Assembly (NCBI GenBank): GCA_964345255.1 | Contig: CAYFQK010000068.1 | Span: forward strand, 1 to 13,488 | DNA from: JAIPAH01 sp964345255 | Lineage (GTDB): Bacteria; Bacteroidota; Bacteroidia; Bacteroidales; JAIPAH01 | Direction: 5' to 3' | DNA length: 13,488 bases | Shown here: in pieces, positions 1 through 6,467 of the stretch | Numbering within the stretch: the stretch's first letter is position 1 | Layout: each line of letters starts with the position of its first letter | Position numbers and translations under genes: made by a program | The notes under the pieces: model-generated | The model's database searches: none | Seen by the model: only the letters and a program-made list of their open reading frames with translations | What the model was told of the DNA's origin: nothing

Positions 1-125
1 ACTTTGGAATTTATTTGTAATTTGTTTTTTGTCATTTGTAATTTATGTCAAAAAAAGCAACAATTTAAAAATCAAGACACTAAAAACTACACATTTAAGC
101 TTACAAACTTAGAAACTTATCGCCC
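1..125. other. AT-rich non-coding left edge
   Basis: No convincing gene is seen. The short reading frame starting near the edge is AT-rich low-complexity sequence that runs into the antisense of the PAP2 gene, with no recognisable protein pattern. The stretch has an 11-bp direct repeat (ATTTGTAATTT at 13-23 and 34-44, 21 bp apart) and an 8-bp palindrome TAAGCTTA at 95-102. It lies downstream of the minus-strand mazG/PAP2 pair, but I see no GC-rich hairpin with a T-run that would serve as its terminator. Confidence 0.5.
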
Positions 126-134
126 CTATTCCAA
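104..134 (-). promoter_or_regulatory. Candidate Bacteroidota promoter reading leftward
   Basis: On the minus strand, TTG (134-132) is followed after 20 nt by TAAGTTTG (111-104), matching TTG-N17..23-TAnnTTTG. It overlaps the last codons of the PAP2 gene and would fire out of the left edge, perhaps serving a gene outside the window. The motif is short and the sequence AT-rich, so a chance match is possible. Confidence 0.3.
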
Positions 135-923
135 AGCCACCTGCACACCAATGCCATCACTGGAAAGGTTCAGGTGCACTCGCGCTTTCTCTTCATTCAT
201 CCGCCAAAGGCTTCTGCCAATATAAAACCCCACTAGCGAGCCGATAAATACATCCGATGCGTAATGCTCGTTTTCATAAACACGGGCAAAAGCGGCTAGC
301 GTGGCGGCAGAGTAACTCGCCGCAGCCACCCACGGCTTATTGCTGTAGGCATGTGCCATGACCGAGGCAAAAGAAAAGGCCAGGCAGGTATGGCCGGAGG
401 GAAAGGAGCGAAACCGAAAAGGCGCTATGGGACCGTCCCAGCGACCGGGGTTTTTCTGCTGTGGCCGGTGGCGATGGAAGAGCTGCTTGCCGGCTTGTGT
501 GAAAAGAGAGCTGATAATCATAGCTTTCACGGTGGTAAGCGCAACTTGCCTATCATGCCCATTTTTATTCAACGTGGCGTGGAGGTACAACCCTCCGGTA
601 ATCGCCGCCGGATAAACACCCAGCCCGAAGGGTTCAAAACCGTATTTTACGGCCTTATCAGCAAATGGCGAAGAATGCTTATCCCAGTATTGGTTTATAG
701 CCTTATCCTGTGTTAAAAGCAGGGTCCCGCCGGCTATAATTCCGCCCGTCAGCATCCAGTCCTGTTTGTCGAACTGCCCGATAGACGAAAAAAGATCGCG
801 GCTGTCGGTGTAATAGCTTTTGAAGTAATCCTTTTCGGGAAAGAACCGGAAGCTTGCCGTATCCGCCTGGCCCCAGACAAGGCCCGGCCAAAAAAGGATG
901 AACATCACCAGTTGAAACTTCAT
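126..923 (-). CDS. Exported PAP2-family (type 2 phosphatidic acid phosphatase) protein
   Basis: A 265-residue PAP2 phosphatase. Family members hydrolyse phosphate from lipid phosphates or pyrophosphates (undecaprenyl pyrophosphate, lipid A, phosphatidic acid) on the outer face of the inner membrane or in the periplasm; which substrate applies here cannot be read from the sequence. All three signature motifs are present: K146-x5-R152-P153, PSGH at 175-178, and R214-x5-H220-x3-D224, where the two His and the Asp form the catalytic set. Residues 1-19 look like a signal peptide (hydrophobic core, then Val-Trp-Gly before Gln-Ala). Hydrophobic segments near 57-70, 130-145, 180-191, 198-212 and 225-238 suggest a membrane-embedded core. 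Its ATG (923-921) overlaps the mazG stop in an ATGA arrangement, so it is very probably co-translated with mazG. Function as a phosphatase is confident; an undecaprenyl-PP role is only a possibility. Confidence 0.9.
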   Translation of the reverse strand: MKFQLVMFILFWPGLVWGQADTASFRFFPEKDYFKSYYTDSRDLFSSIGQFDKQDWMLTGGIIAGGTLLLTQDKAINQYWDKHSSPFADKAVKYGFEPFGLGVYPAAITGGLYLHATLNKNGHDRQVALTTVKAMIISSLFTQAGKQLFHRHRPQQKNPGRWDGPIAPFRFRSFPSGHTCLAFSFASVMAHAYSNKPWVAAASYSAATLAAFARVYENEHYASDVFIGSLVGFYIGRSLWRMNEEKARVHLNLSSDGIGVQVALE

Positions 924-1714
924 GCGCCGGTGGGTTTTTCCATCGTCTTGGCCTCATTCCACAGCGCATCCATTTCTTCCAGCGTCATGTCCTTGAGGTT
1001 CCGGCTCTTTTTTGCCGCTTGTTCTTCAATGTATTTAAACCGCCGGATAAACTTTTTGTTGGTTCGCTCCAGGGCGTCTTCAGGATTAATTTTGGCAAAA
1101 CGGGCGTAGTTGATAAGGGCAAACAGCACATCGCCCAGCTCATTTTCAAGGGTCTCATGTTTGGCGCCATTGTTCAGTTCCTTCTGAAACTCCTCTTGCT
1201 CCTCGCGGACTTTCTCCCATACCTGGTCGCGGGTTTCCCATTCAAAGCCCACACCTTTCACCTTTTCCTGGATACGGTAAGCTTTCACCATCGCCGGTAG
1301 TGATTTGGGAACACCGGACAGCACAGACTTTCGGCCTTCCTTCATTTTAATCTTTTCCCAGTTATCGGCTACTTCATCGGCGCTTTGTGCCTGGGTATTG
1401 CCATAGATATGCGGATGGCGGGAAATTAGTTTTTCGGAAATGCCTTCCAAAACATCGGTGATATCAAAAGCATTTTTCTCCGACCCGATTTTCGCATAAA
1501 AAACAAGATGCAACATCAAATCGCCCAGCTCTTTTTTTATCTCCTCCATGTTTTTTTCCAGGATGGCATCGGAGAGTTCATACGTTTCTTCTATGGTGAG
1601 ATACCTCAGGCTTTCGAGGGTTTGCTTTCTGTCCCAGGGGCATTGTTCACGCAATGTGTCCATTATATCCAGCAGGTGCTCAAAAGCTTTTAATCTTTTA
1701 TCATTTTTCATCAT
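920..1714 (-). CDS. mazG: Nucleoside triphosphate pyrophosphohydrolase MazG
   Basis: A 264-residue cytoplasmic enzyme of the all-alpha NTP pyrophosphohydrolase superfamily, which converts (d)NTPs to NMPs plus pyrophosphate and removes aberrant nucleotides; E. coli MazG also lowers ppGpp under starvation. Two MazG domains are visible. The N-terminal one has E42-E43-x2-E46 and the E62-L-G-D65 motif, followed by RHPHIYG at 99-105. The C-terminal one has acidic residues at 171-175 and E192-L-G-D195. Both keep the EExxE...ExxD metal-binding pattern, and the length matches the E. coli protein. CPWD at 25-28 is the usual family N-terminal motif. The start is one of two consecutive ATGs (1714 or 1711). 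It is the first gene of a two-gene unit with the PAP2 gene (4-nt overlap), and a promoter candidate lies about 40 bp upstream. Confidence 0.95.
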   Translation of the reverse strand: MMKNDKRLKAFEHLLDIMDTLREQCPWDRKQTLESLRYLTIEETYELSDAILEKNMEEIKKELGDLMLHLVFYAKIGSEKNAFDITDVLEGISEKLISRHPHIYGNTQAQSADEVADNWEKIKMKEGRKSVLSGVPKSLPAMVKAYRIQEKVKGVGFEWETRDQVWEKVREEQEEFQKELNNGAKHETLENELGDVLFALINYARFAKINPEDALERTNKKFIRRFKYIEEQAAKKSRNLKDMTLEEMDALWNEAKTMEKPTGA

Positions 1715-1732
1715 CTGTCAGCTAATTGCTAT

Positions 1733-1740
1733 TATATTTG
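1733..1740 (+). promoter_or_regulatory. Candidate -7 element for the CBS/Omp85 genes
   Basis: TATATTTG matches the Bacteroidota -7 consensus TAnnTTTG on the plus strand, 95 bp before the CBS-protein ATG. No TTG sits at the expected upstream distance, so it is weak. If used, its transcript would cross the mazG promoter candidate at 1753-1785. Confidence 0.3.
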
Positions 1741-1752
1741 TTAGATTAGATG

Positions 1753-1785
1753 CAAAGTTAAAAATGCTTATGTTTATAATGTCAA
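1753..1785 (-). promoter_or_regulatory. Candidate promoter for mazG-PAP2
   Basis: On the minus strand, TTG (1785-1783) and TAACTTTG (1760-1753) are separated by 22 nt, within the spacing accepted for Bacteroidota housekeeping promoters. The predicted start would be near 1746, giving a leader of roughly 32 nt before the mazG ATG at 1714. Confidence 0.5.
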
Positions 1786-1835
1786 TATAGAGATAAACGT
1801 TTAATAAATAAAATCGATATTAACACCTGGAAATT

Positions 1836-2501
1836 ATGTTTGCCAAGGATTTAATAGATAATGCCATTGCACCGGTAAAACGCTCAGATAATTGTTTGCA
1901 GATTATTACCTGGATGGAGGAAAATAAAGTATCGCAGCTTCCGGTAGTTGAGAATCGAGCTTTTTACGGACTCATCAGTGAACGGGAGATTTATAATTTG
2001 CAGGAACCCGATGTTGAGGTGGGCAAATTGCAACATCAAATCAAGAATATTGCAGTCCATCAAGGCCAGTATTTTAATCATGTCCTTAATTACATGGTAA
2101 ATGAGCGCCTTACTGTTTTGCCTGTGCTCGACGAGCAAACAAATTATTTTGGGTTGATCAGTCAGCAATCCCTGATAAAGGGACTTTCAAGACTCTTTGG
2201 CATTGAACATCCCGGAGCCATTATTGTACTGGAGGTACACCAAAGCGATTACATGCTTTCGCAAATTGGCCAGATCGCCGAAGCGAATGATGTAAGAATT
2301 CTCAATCTGTTTACAACTCCTCATCACAACTCCATGTTGATGGACATTATTATTAAAACCACTAGCGAACAAGTAGATTCCCTTATAAGTACCTTCGAAA
2401 GATACGATTACTCAGTGAAAGTTACCCTTTCTGAGAAAGATATTGAATGGGAAGAGCTGAAAGAAAACTACGATTATATGATGAATTATCTGAACATATA
2501 A
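1836..2501 (+). CDS. CBS-domain pair protein with C-terminal ACT-like region
   Basis: A 221-residue soluble protein with no signal peptide or membrane segment. Residues 5-55 form one CBS motif (QLPVVENRAFYGLISERE, 34-51) and 70-118 a second (LPVLDEQTNYFGLIS, 95-109), together a Bateman module; such modules commonly bind adenosine-containing ligands (AMP, ATP, SAM, NAD-type). Residues 127-198 (AIIVLEV, then an alternating helix/strand pattern ending YSVKVTL) look like an ACT-type beta-alpha fold, and the tail is acidic and aromatic. No catalytic domain is fused, so a sensor or regulatory role is likely, but the ligand and target are unknown. It is followed after 1 nt by the Omp85 gene and lies upstream of nadK. 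From general knowledge, CBS proteins of this kind recur next to nadK in Bacteroidota; I infer a link to nucleotide or envelope status, without direct evidence. Confidence 0.85.
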   Translation: MFAKDLIDNAIAPVKRSDNCLQIITWMEENKVSQLPVVENRAFYGLISEREIYNLQEPDVEVGKLQHQIKNIAVHQGQYFNHVLNYMVNERLTVLPVLDEQTNYFGLISQQSLIKGLSRLFGIEHPGAIIVLEVHQSDYMLSQIGQIAEANDVRILNLFTTPHHNSMLMDIIIKTTSEQVDSLISTFERYDYSVKVTLSEKDIEWEELKENYDYMMNYLNI

Positions 2502-2502
2502 T

Positions 2503-3894
2503 ATGAAGTTAGCTGTTATTTTGCTGATTTTTTTTCCCTTAAGTGTTCTGGCTCAGAAACCTCATAATGAAGGTCTTATCATTAGTTCCGTTAACCTTAA
2601 AGGCAATGATAAGACGAAAAGAGGAATTATTCTTCGAGAGATGGAAGTAAGTGTTGGGGATACGGTTACTTCAGGTGAACTGAGCAGGCTATTGGACAAA
2701 AGTAAGAGTAACCTGCTGAATACCCAATTGTTTAATTTCGTCCGGATTAGTGAGAAGGTGAGCAATGAGGAAGTTGTTATTACCATTGAAGTCACCGAGC
2801 AATGGTATTCCTGGATTTTTCCAATATTTGAAATTGCTGACAGAAATTTTAATGAATGGTGGGAGACCAAAGATTTTAGCCGGGTCGATTACGGGCTGTT
2901 ATTTATTCAGGAAAATTTCAGGGGCAGATCGGAGTTCATAAATTTCAGAGCCATTACAGGGTTTAATGAGTACCTTAATTTCAAATACAGCATTCCTTAC
3001 CTTGATAAAAACAAGAGACTGGGATTAGAGTTAAATGCTGAGGTATCACGCCGTCACGAGACCAGAGTTATTACTCAGGGGGATAAACTTACCTTTTATA
3101 ATGATGATCAGCAGTATCCCTTCAAAAAATATCACGGCGAAGCGATCATTACCTACAGGCCGGGAATAAACAACCGGCACTCTTTTTCTTTATCTTATGA
3201 CGATTATACTTTCCAGGATACGTTAATGAAAATAAACCCGGATTATCTTCATTCCCCGGATTCCGAAACGGCTTTTATATCATTTAGTTACAAACTGGAG
3301 AGCGATTACCGCGACTACGACAGCTATCCCCTTCACGGGCATTATCTGGATTTTACCCTTATGAAAAATGGCCTGGGACTTATTGGCGATGAGGTAAATT
3401 ATTGGCAGATCAATGGAGAAATCGCTAAATATTGGCAGCTGGATAAACGTTTTTACTTTGCTTCGTCTATACATGGTATGTTTTCCGGTGAAAAAAACCA
3501 CCCTTATTTCCTGAATAAAGGGCTGGGCTATGGCGAAGAGTATGTGCGCTCGTATGAATATAATGTGATCAACGGCAATGCTTACGGACTAATGCGCTCG
3601 AATTTTAAATATACCCTCATACCCATCCAAACCTTCACCCTGGATTTCATTCCGCTCAAACAGTTCAGGAAAGTGTTTTTTGCACTTTACCTGAATGTTT
3701 TTGCCGATGCCGGATACGTAGATACTTTTGATACCTGGAGAACCAATGGCAACCGTTTACCCGGCAGGTTTCTCCTTGGCAAAGGGGTGGGGCTTGATTT
3801 GGTGACTTATTATGAAAAAGTACTTAGGCTTGAATATTCATGGAACAGGCAAAACAAAGGGGGATTTTTTATCCACTTCCGGGCACCGATTTAA
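2503..3894 (+). CDS. Single-POTRA Omp85-family outer-membrane protein
   Basis: A 463-residue protein of the BamA/TamA (Omp85) superfamily, much shorter than the 884-residue BamA downstream. Residues 1-17 are a signal peptide ending Val-Leu-Ala before Gln. Residues about 25-98 form one POTRA domain (IISSVNLKGN near 26-35, TQLFNFVRI near 74-82, VVITIEVTEQ near 91-100). From about 105 onward the alternating aromatic/polar pattern is that of a transmembrane beta-barrel. Two Omp85 hallmarks are present: DYDSYPLHG at 271-279 (the 'yPxxG' strand motif) and VRSYE at 348-352, matching the VRGF/Y loop-6 motif but with Ser for Gly. It ends Phe-Arg-Ala-Pro-Ile, without a terminal aromatic residue. There is no patatin domain. 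It may insert or translocate a specific set of surface proteins or lipids; its substrate is unknown. Start is 1 nt after the CBS stop, so the two are co-transcribed and probably coupled. Confidence 0.85.
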   Translation: MKLAVILLIFFPLSVLAQKPHNEGLIISSVNLKGNDKTKRGIILREMEVSVGDTVTSGELSRLLDKSKSNLLNTQLFNFVRISEKVSNEEVVITIEVTEQWYSWIFPIFEIADRNFNEWWETKDFSRVDYGLLFIQENFRGRSEFINFRAITGFNEYLNFKYSIPYLDKNKRLGLELNAEVSRRHETRVITQGDKLTFYNDDQQYPFKKYHGEAIITYRPGINNRHSFSLSYDDYTFQDTLMKINPDYLHSPDSETAFISFSYKLESDYRDYDSYPLHGHYLDFTLMKNGLGLIGDEVNYWQINGEIAKYWQLDKRFYFASSIHGMFSGEKNHPYFLNKGLGYGEEYVRSYEYNVINGNAYGLMRSNFKYTLIPIQTFTLDFIPLKQFRKVFFALYLNVFADAGYVDTFDTWRTNGNRLPGRFLLGKGVGLDLVTYYEKVLRLEYSWNRQNKGGFFIHFRAPI

Positions 3895-3930
3895 TGCTAA
3901 ATTATTAATCTGATAATTAGTGGTTTGTGA

Positions 3931-3961
3931 TTGATAAAGTGTCCCTTTTTTGATATCTTTG
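3931..3961 (+). promoter_or_regulatory. Promoter of the nadK-uppS-bamA-skp run
   Basis: TTG (3931-3933), 20-nt spacer, TATCTTTG (3954-3961): a full match to the Bacteroidota form TTG-N-TAnnTTTG, inside a 151-bp gap that otherwise has no gene. The transcript would start near 3968, leaving about 78 nt of untranslated leader before the nadK ATG. It separates nadK and its followers from the CBS/Omp85 pair, though read-through from upstream is possible since I see no strong terminator in the gap. Confidence 0.55.
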
Positions 3962-4045
3962 GAGGGGTTAAAATTTGTTAATTGAGGGTTACAATCATTA
4001 GTTTTTCGTAACATTGCACATTATAGAGACAAAGGGATACCATTA

Positions 4046-4927
4046 ATGACCACAATCGCACTATATGGCAAAGTTCTCAGGACAGAACATTCTTCCTATC
4101 TTCAGCTTATGCTGGATAAGCTGAAAGACTCAGGCTACCGGATGCTTATTTACAAACCTTTTTGGGAAAAAATTCAAAATCTTGTTCACATAAGTGACAA
4201 TGTTAACTTTTTTACCAATCACCCCGAGCTAGCCGAGAACGCTGATTACTTATTTTCTATTGGCGGTGACGGCACCCTTTTGGATACCATCACCCTTATC
4301 CGCGATTCGGGAATCCCTGTGCTGGGAATAAATCTTGGTCGTCTTGGGTTTTTGTCCAGTGTTCCTAAAGATAAGATTATCAAAGCGGTAGATGATATTG
4401 ATAATGGAAGTTATAAAATAGAAGAGCGAAGCCTTTTGCGGTTAGACTCGGATGAGGACTTATTTGGCGATACAAATTATGCCCTCAACGAGCTCACGTT
4501 ACACAAACGTGAAGCCCAGTCTATGCTCACAATCAAAACGTATGTAGACGGAAAATTTATGAATTCATACTGGGCAGATGGATTGATTGTTGCAACACCT
4601 ACAGGATCAACGGCTTATTCGATGAGTTGCGGAGGCCCGATTGTCACACCCAATTCTGGCAATCTGATTATTACTCCCATCGCCACACACAATTTAACCG
4701 TCAGGCCTATCGTTATCCCTGATAGCAGCGAGGTTTCTTTAATTGTTGAGGGAAGAAATCAAAAATACAATCTGGGACTGGATTCCAGGTACGTCGGTTT
4801 GGAGAAACCGCTGGAACTTAGAGTTAAGAAAGAAAATTTTGGAATTAACTTATTACAACTGGAGCATGAAGCATTTTTTACTACAATTAGAAAAAAGCTG
4901 AACTGGGGCCTTGATAACAGGAATTAA
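4046..4927 (+). CDS. nadK: NAD kinase
   Basis: A 293-residue cytoplasmic ATP/NAD kinase that phosphorylates NAD+ to NADP+, the only route to NADP(H). The G73-G74-D75-G76 motif (IGGDGTLLD) carries the catalytic Asp and the diphosphate-binding glycines. LGINLGRLGFL (93-103), N148-E149, W177-ADGL and the long PTGSTAYSMSCGGP block (185-198) are the conserved NAD-binding segments, and the C-terminal beta region (HNLTVRPIVIP, 215-225) is intact. Length is normal for the family. The chosen ATG has a purine-rich AAAGGG stretch 8-13 nt upstream; no better in-frame start is seen. It is first in the run after the promoter at 3931-3961, and 63 nt separate it from the barrel gene behind it. Function is secure. 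Confidence 0.97.
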   Translation: MTTIALYGKVLRTEHSSYLQLMLDKLKDSGYRMLIYKPFWEKIQNLVHISDNVNFFTNHPELAENADYLFSIGGDGTLLDTITLIRDSGIPVLGINLGRLGFLSSVPKDKIIKAVDDIDNGSYKIEERSLLRLDSDEDLFGDTNYALNELTLHKREAQSMLTIKTYVDGKFMNSYWADGLIVATPTGSTAYSMSCGGPIVTPNSGNLIITPIATHNLTVRPIVIPDSSEVSLIVEGRNQKYNLGLDSRYVGLEKPLELRVKKENFGINLLQLEHEAFFTTIRKKLNWGLDNRN

Positions 4928-4990
4928 AGGTTTATAGGCTTTCAGTATCAGTCAGGAAAAAAAATGTTTTAATTTTACGCGCTGAAAATT

Positions 4991-5704
4991 ATGAGGAAAG
5001 TACTGATTATAACGTTATTAGTTTGCTTCTTGTCGCCAGCTTACAGCCAGTTTTCAGAGGCTGGATTTTTTGCCGGTGGGAGTTTTTACAACGGTGATAT
5101 CAATCCGGGACAACCCTTTTTACAGACAAATGCTGGATTCGGGGCTGTGTACAGGCACAATTTCGACACAAGGCTGGCGGCCAGGCTGGGAGTGTACCGG
5201 GGGGAGCTATCAGCGAATGAGGCCGACATAGGTATCCGGCCCTCACGGCAGGCTGTTTTTGAAGGGAATGTGACTGATATTTCGCTGGTGGGAGAGTTTA
5301 ACTTCCTGAAGTATTTTACTGGGAGCACCATGCACCGCATTACACCTTTTATTTTTGGTGGCGTAGGGTACCATTTGAGCTCAGGGAGTTACAGTACTCA
5401 AATAACAAACTCGAAAGATTTTAGTAGTAGTAGCTTTTCAGTTCCTTTTGGCGTGGGATTCAAATATAGCCTGGCGAAAAATTTTGGATTGAGTTTTGAA
5501 TGGGGTTACCGCAAAACTTATAATGATAGAATTGATGGGCTTGATTCCAAATATCCACAAGGTTCCTCATTAGAAGATGTTCAACTCAGCAACGCCTCAA
5601 CCAACGACTGGTATTCGTTTGCGGGACTGACATTAACATTGAAACTGGATATATTTAAAAGAGAAGTTTGCAGGGATTTACAGAGAAAACAAGTAAGACA
5701 GTAA
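4991..5704 (+). CDS. DUF6089-like outer-membrane beta-barrel protein
   Basis: A 237-residue exported protein of unknown function. Residues 1-19 are a signal peptide (Pro-Ala-Tyr-Ser before Gln). The mature N-terminus EAGFFAGGSFYNGDINP (23-39) and later blocks TPFIFGGVGYH (118-128), GVGFKYSLAKNFGLSFEWGYRKT (154-176) and NDWYSFAGLTLTLKL (205-219) alternate hydrophobic and polar residues and point to a small beta-barrel with aromatic girdles, about eight strands. This resembles the DUF6089 proteins that, from general knowledge, lie between nadK and uppS in many Bacteroidota. After the last strand there is a basic tail (KREVCRDLQRKQVRQ, 223-237) that would face the periplasm or be disordered. The GC content of 5100-5340 is visibly higher than of the flanks. 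The stop at 5702-5704 is 8 nt before the uppS ATG, so the two are likely coupled. A porin-like, structural or sensing role cannot be told apart. Confidence 0.8.
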   Translation: MRKVLIITLLVCFLSPAYSQFSEAGFFAGGSFYNGDINPGQPFLQTNAGFGAVYRHNFDTRLAARLGVYRGELSANEADIGIRPSRQAVFEGNVTDISLVGEFNFLKYFTGSTMHRITPFIFGGVGYHLSSGSYSTQITNSKDFSSSSFSVPFGVGFKYSLAKNFGLSFEWGYRKTYNDRIDGLDSKYPQGSSLEDVQLSNASTNDWYSFAGLTLTLKLDIFKREVCRDLQRKQVRQ

Positions 5705-5712
5705 TAGCAAAG

Positions 5713-6456
5713 ATGAGCTTAAAAGAACAAGTAGATTTGGAAAAATTGCCGCAACACCTGGCCATTATCATGGATGGAAATGGTCGTTGGGCCAGGAAAA
5801 AGGGTAAGTTCAGGGTGTTTGGGCATGAAAACGGAGTAAAAGCAGTGCGTGAAGCTTCTGAGGGTTCAGCAGAACTGGGAATAGAATATCTCACTTTATA
5901 TGCCTTTTCCTCCGAAAACTGGCGACGCCCTAAACAAGAGGTAGATGCGCTAATCGATTTACTTGTTAAAACCGTTCACAGTGAGTTAAAGACGTTAATG
6001 GATAATTCTATCCGTCTGGAAACAATCGGTGAAATAGCACAACTCGGAGAGCGATGCTATAATGCCCTCAATTTGGCTAAAGATGAGACAAAAGATAATA
6101 ATCGAATGGTGCTTACTCTTGCGCTCAATTATAGCGGCAGATGGGATATTGAGCAGGCTATGCGCCGTGTGGCAACAGATGCCGGCAAGGGCCTGATAAA
6201 TCCCGAGGAAATTGACCAGGAAAAAGTAAAGAAATACCTTTCCACATCCGGAATGCCTGACCCTGAGCTCCTTATACGAACAAGCGGCGAGCACCGCCTG
6301 AGTAATTATTTGCTCTGGCAGCTGGCATATAGCGAGTTGTATTTTTGCAACACGTTGTGGCCTGACTTTAGAAGAGAGCAACTCTATAAGGCATTGATAG
6401 ATTATCAATCCAGGGAACGCAGATTCGGAAAAATTAGTGAACAAATTAAAAAATAG
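5713..6456 (+). CDS. uppS: Isoprenyl transferase (undecaprenyl diphosphate synthase)
   Basis: A 247-residue cis-prenyltransferase that adds isopentenyl units to farnesyl diphosphate to make C55-PP, the lipid carrier for peptidoglycan, O-antigen and other surface glycans, at the cytoplasmic face of the inner membrane. Family motifs, numbered from the ATG at 5713: MDGNGRWA (20-27) with catalytic Asp21 and Arg25; His38; SSENWRRP (66-73); and RTSGEHRLSNY (189-199) carrying the diphosphate-binding Arg189, Arg195 and Ser197, followed by WQLAYSELYF. I prefer the ATG at 5713 over an in-frame TTG at 5668. The ATG yields the normal family N-terminus a few residues before the LPQHLAIIMDG block and lies 8 nt after the preceding stop, while the TTG would add 15 unusual residues inside the upstream gene. 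BamA starts 11 nt after its stop. Confidence 0.96.
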   Translation: MSLKEQVDLEKLPQHLAIIMDGNGRWARKKGKFRVFGHENGVKAVREASEGSAELGIEYLTLYAFSSENWRRPKQEVDALIDLLVKTVHSELKTLMDNSIRLETIGEIAQLGERCYNALNLAKDETKDNNRMVLTLALNYSGRWDIEQAMRRVATDAGKGLINPEEIDQEKVKKYLSTSGMPDPELLIRTSGEHRLSNYLLWQLAYSELYFCNTLWPDFRREQLYKALIDYQSRERRFGKISEQIKK

Positions 6457-6467
6457 ACGTGTAGCGA

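Noticed and set aside
351..716. Plus-strand open frames across the PAP2 gene
   Set aside because: They are antisense to a gene with complete PAP2 motifs and show no protein-like pattern of their own.
3899..3920. Possible hairpin (AATTAT ... ATAATT) after the Omp85 stop
   Set aside because: The stem is 6 bp of pure A/T with no T-run behind it, too weak to call a terminator.
4970..4977. TAATTTTA as a promoter for the DUF6089-like gene
   Set aside because: It misses the final G of TAnnTTTG and has no TTG at proper spacing. The 63-nt gap is more simply read through from nadK.
5668..5712. A TTG start that would extend uppS by 15 residues into the end of the DUF6089-like gene
   Set aside because: The ATG at 5713 gives the usual family N-terminus and sits 8 nt after the upstream stop. 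The extension has no resemblance to the family.
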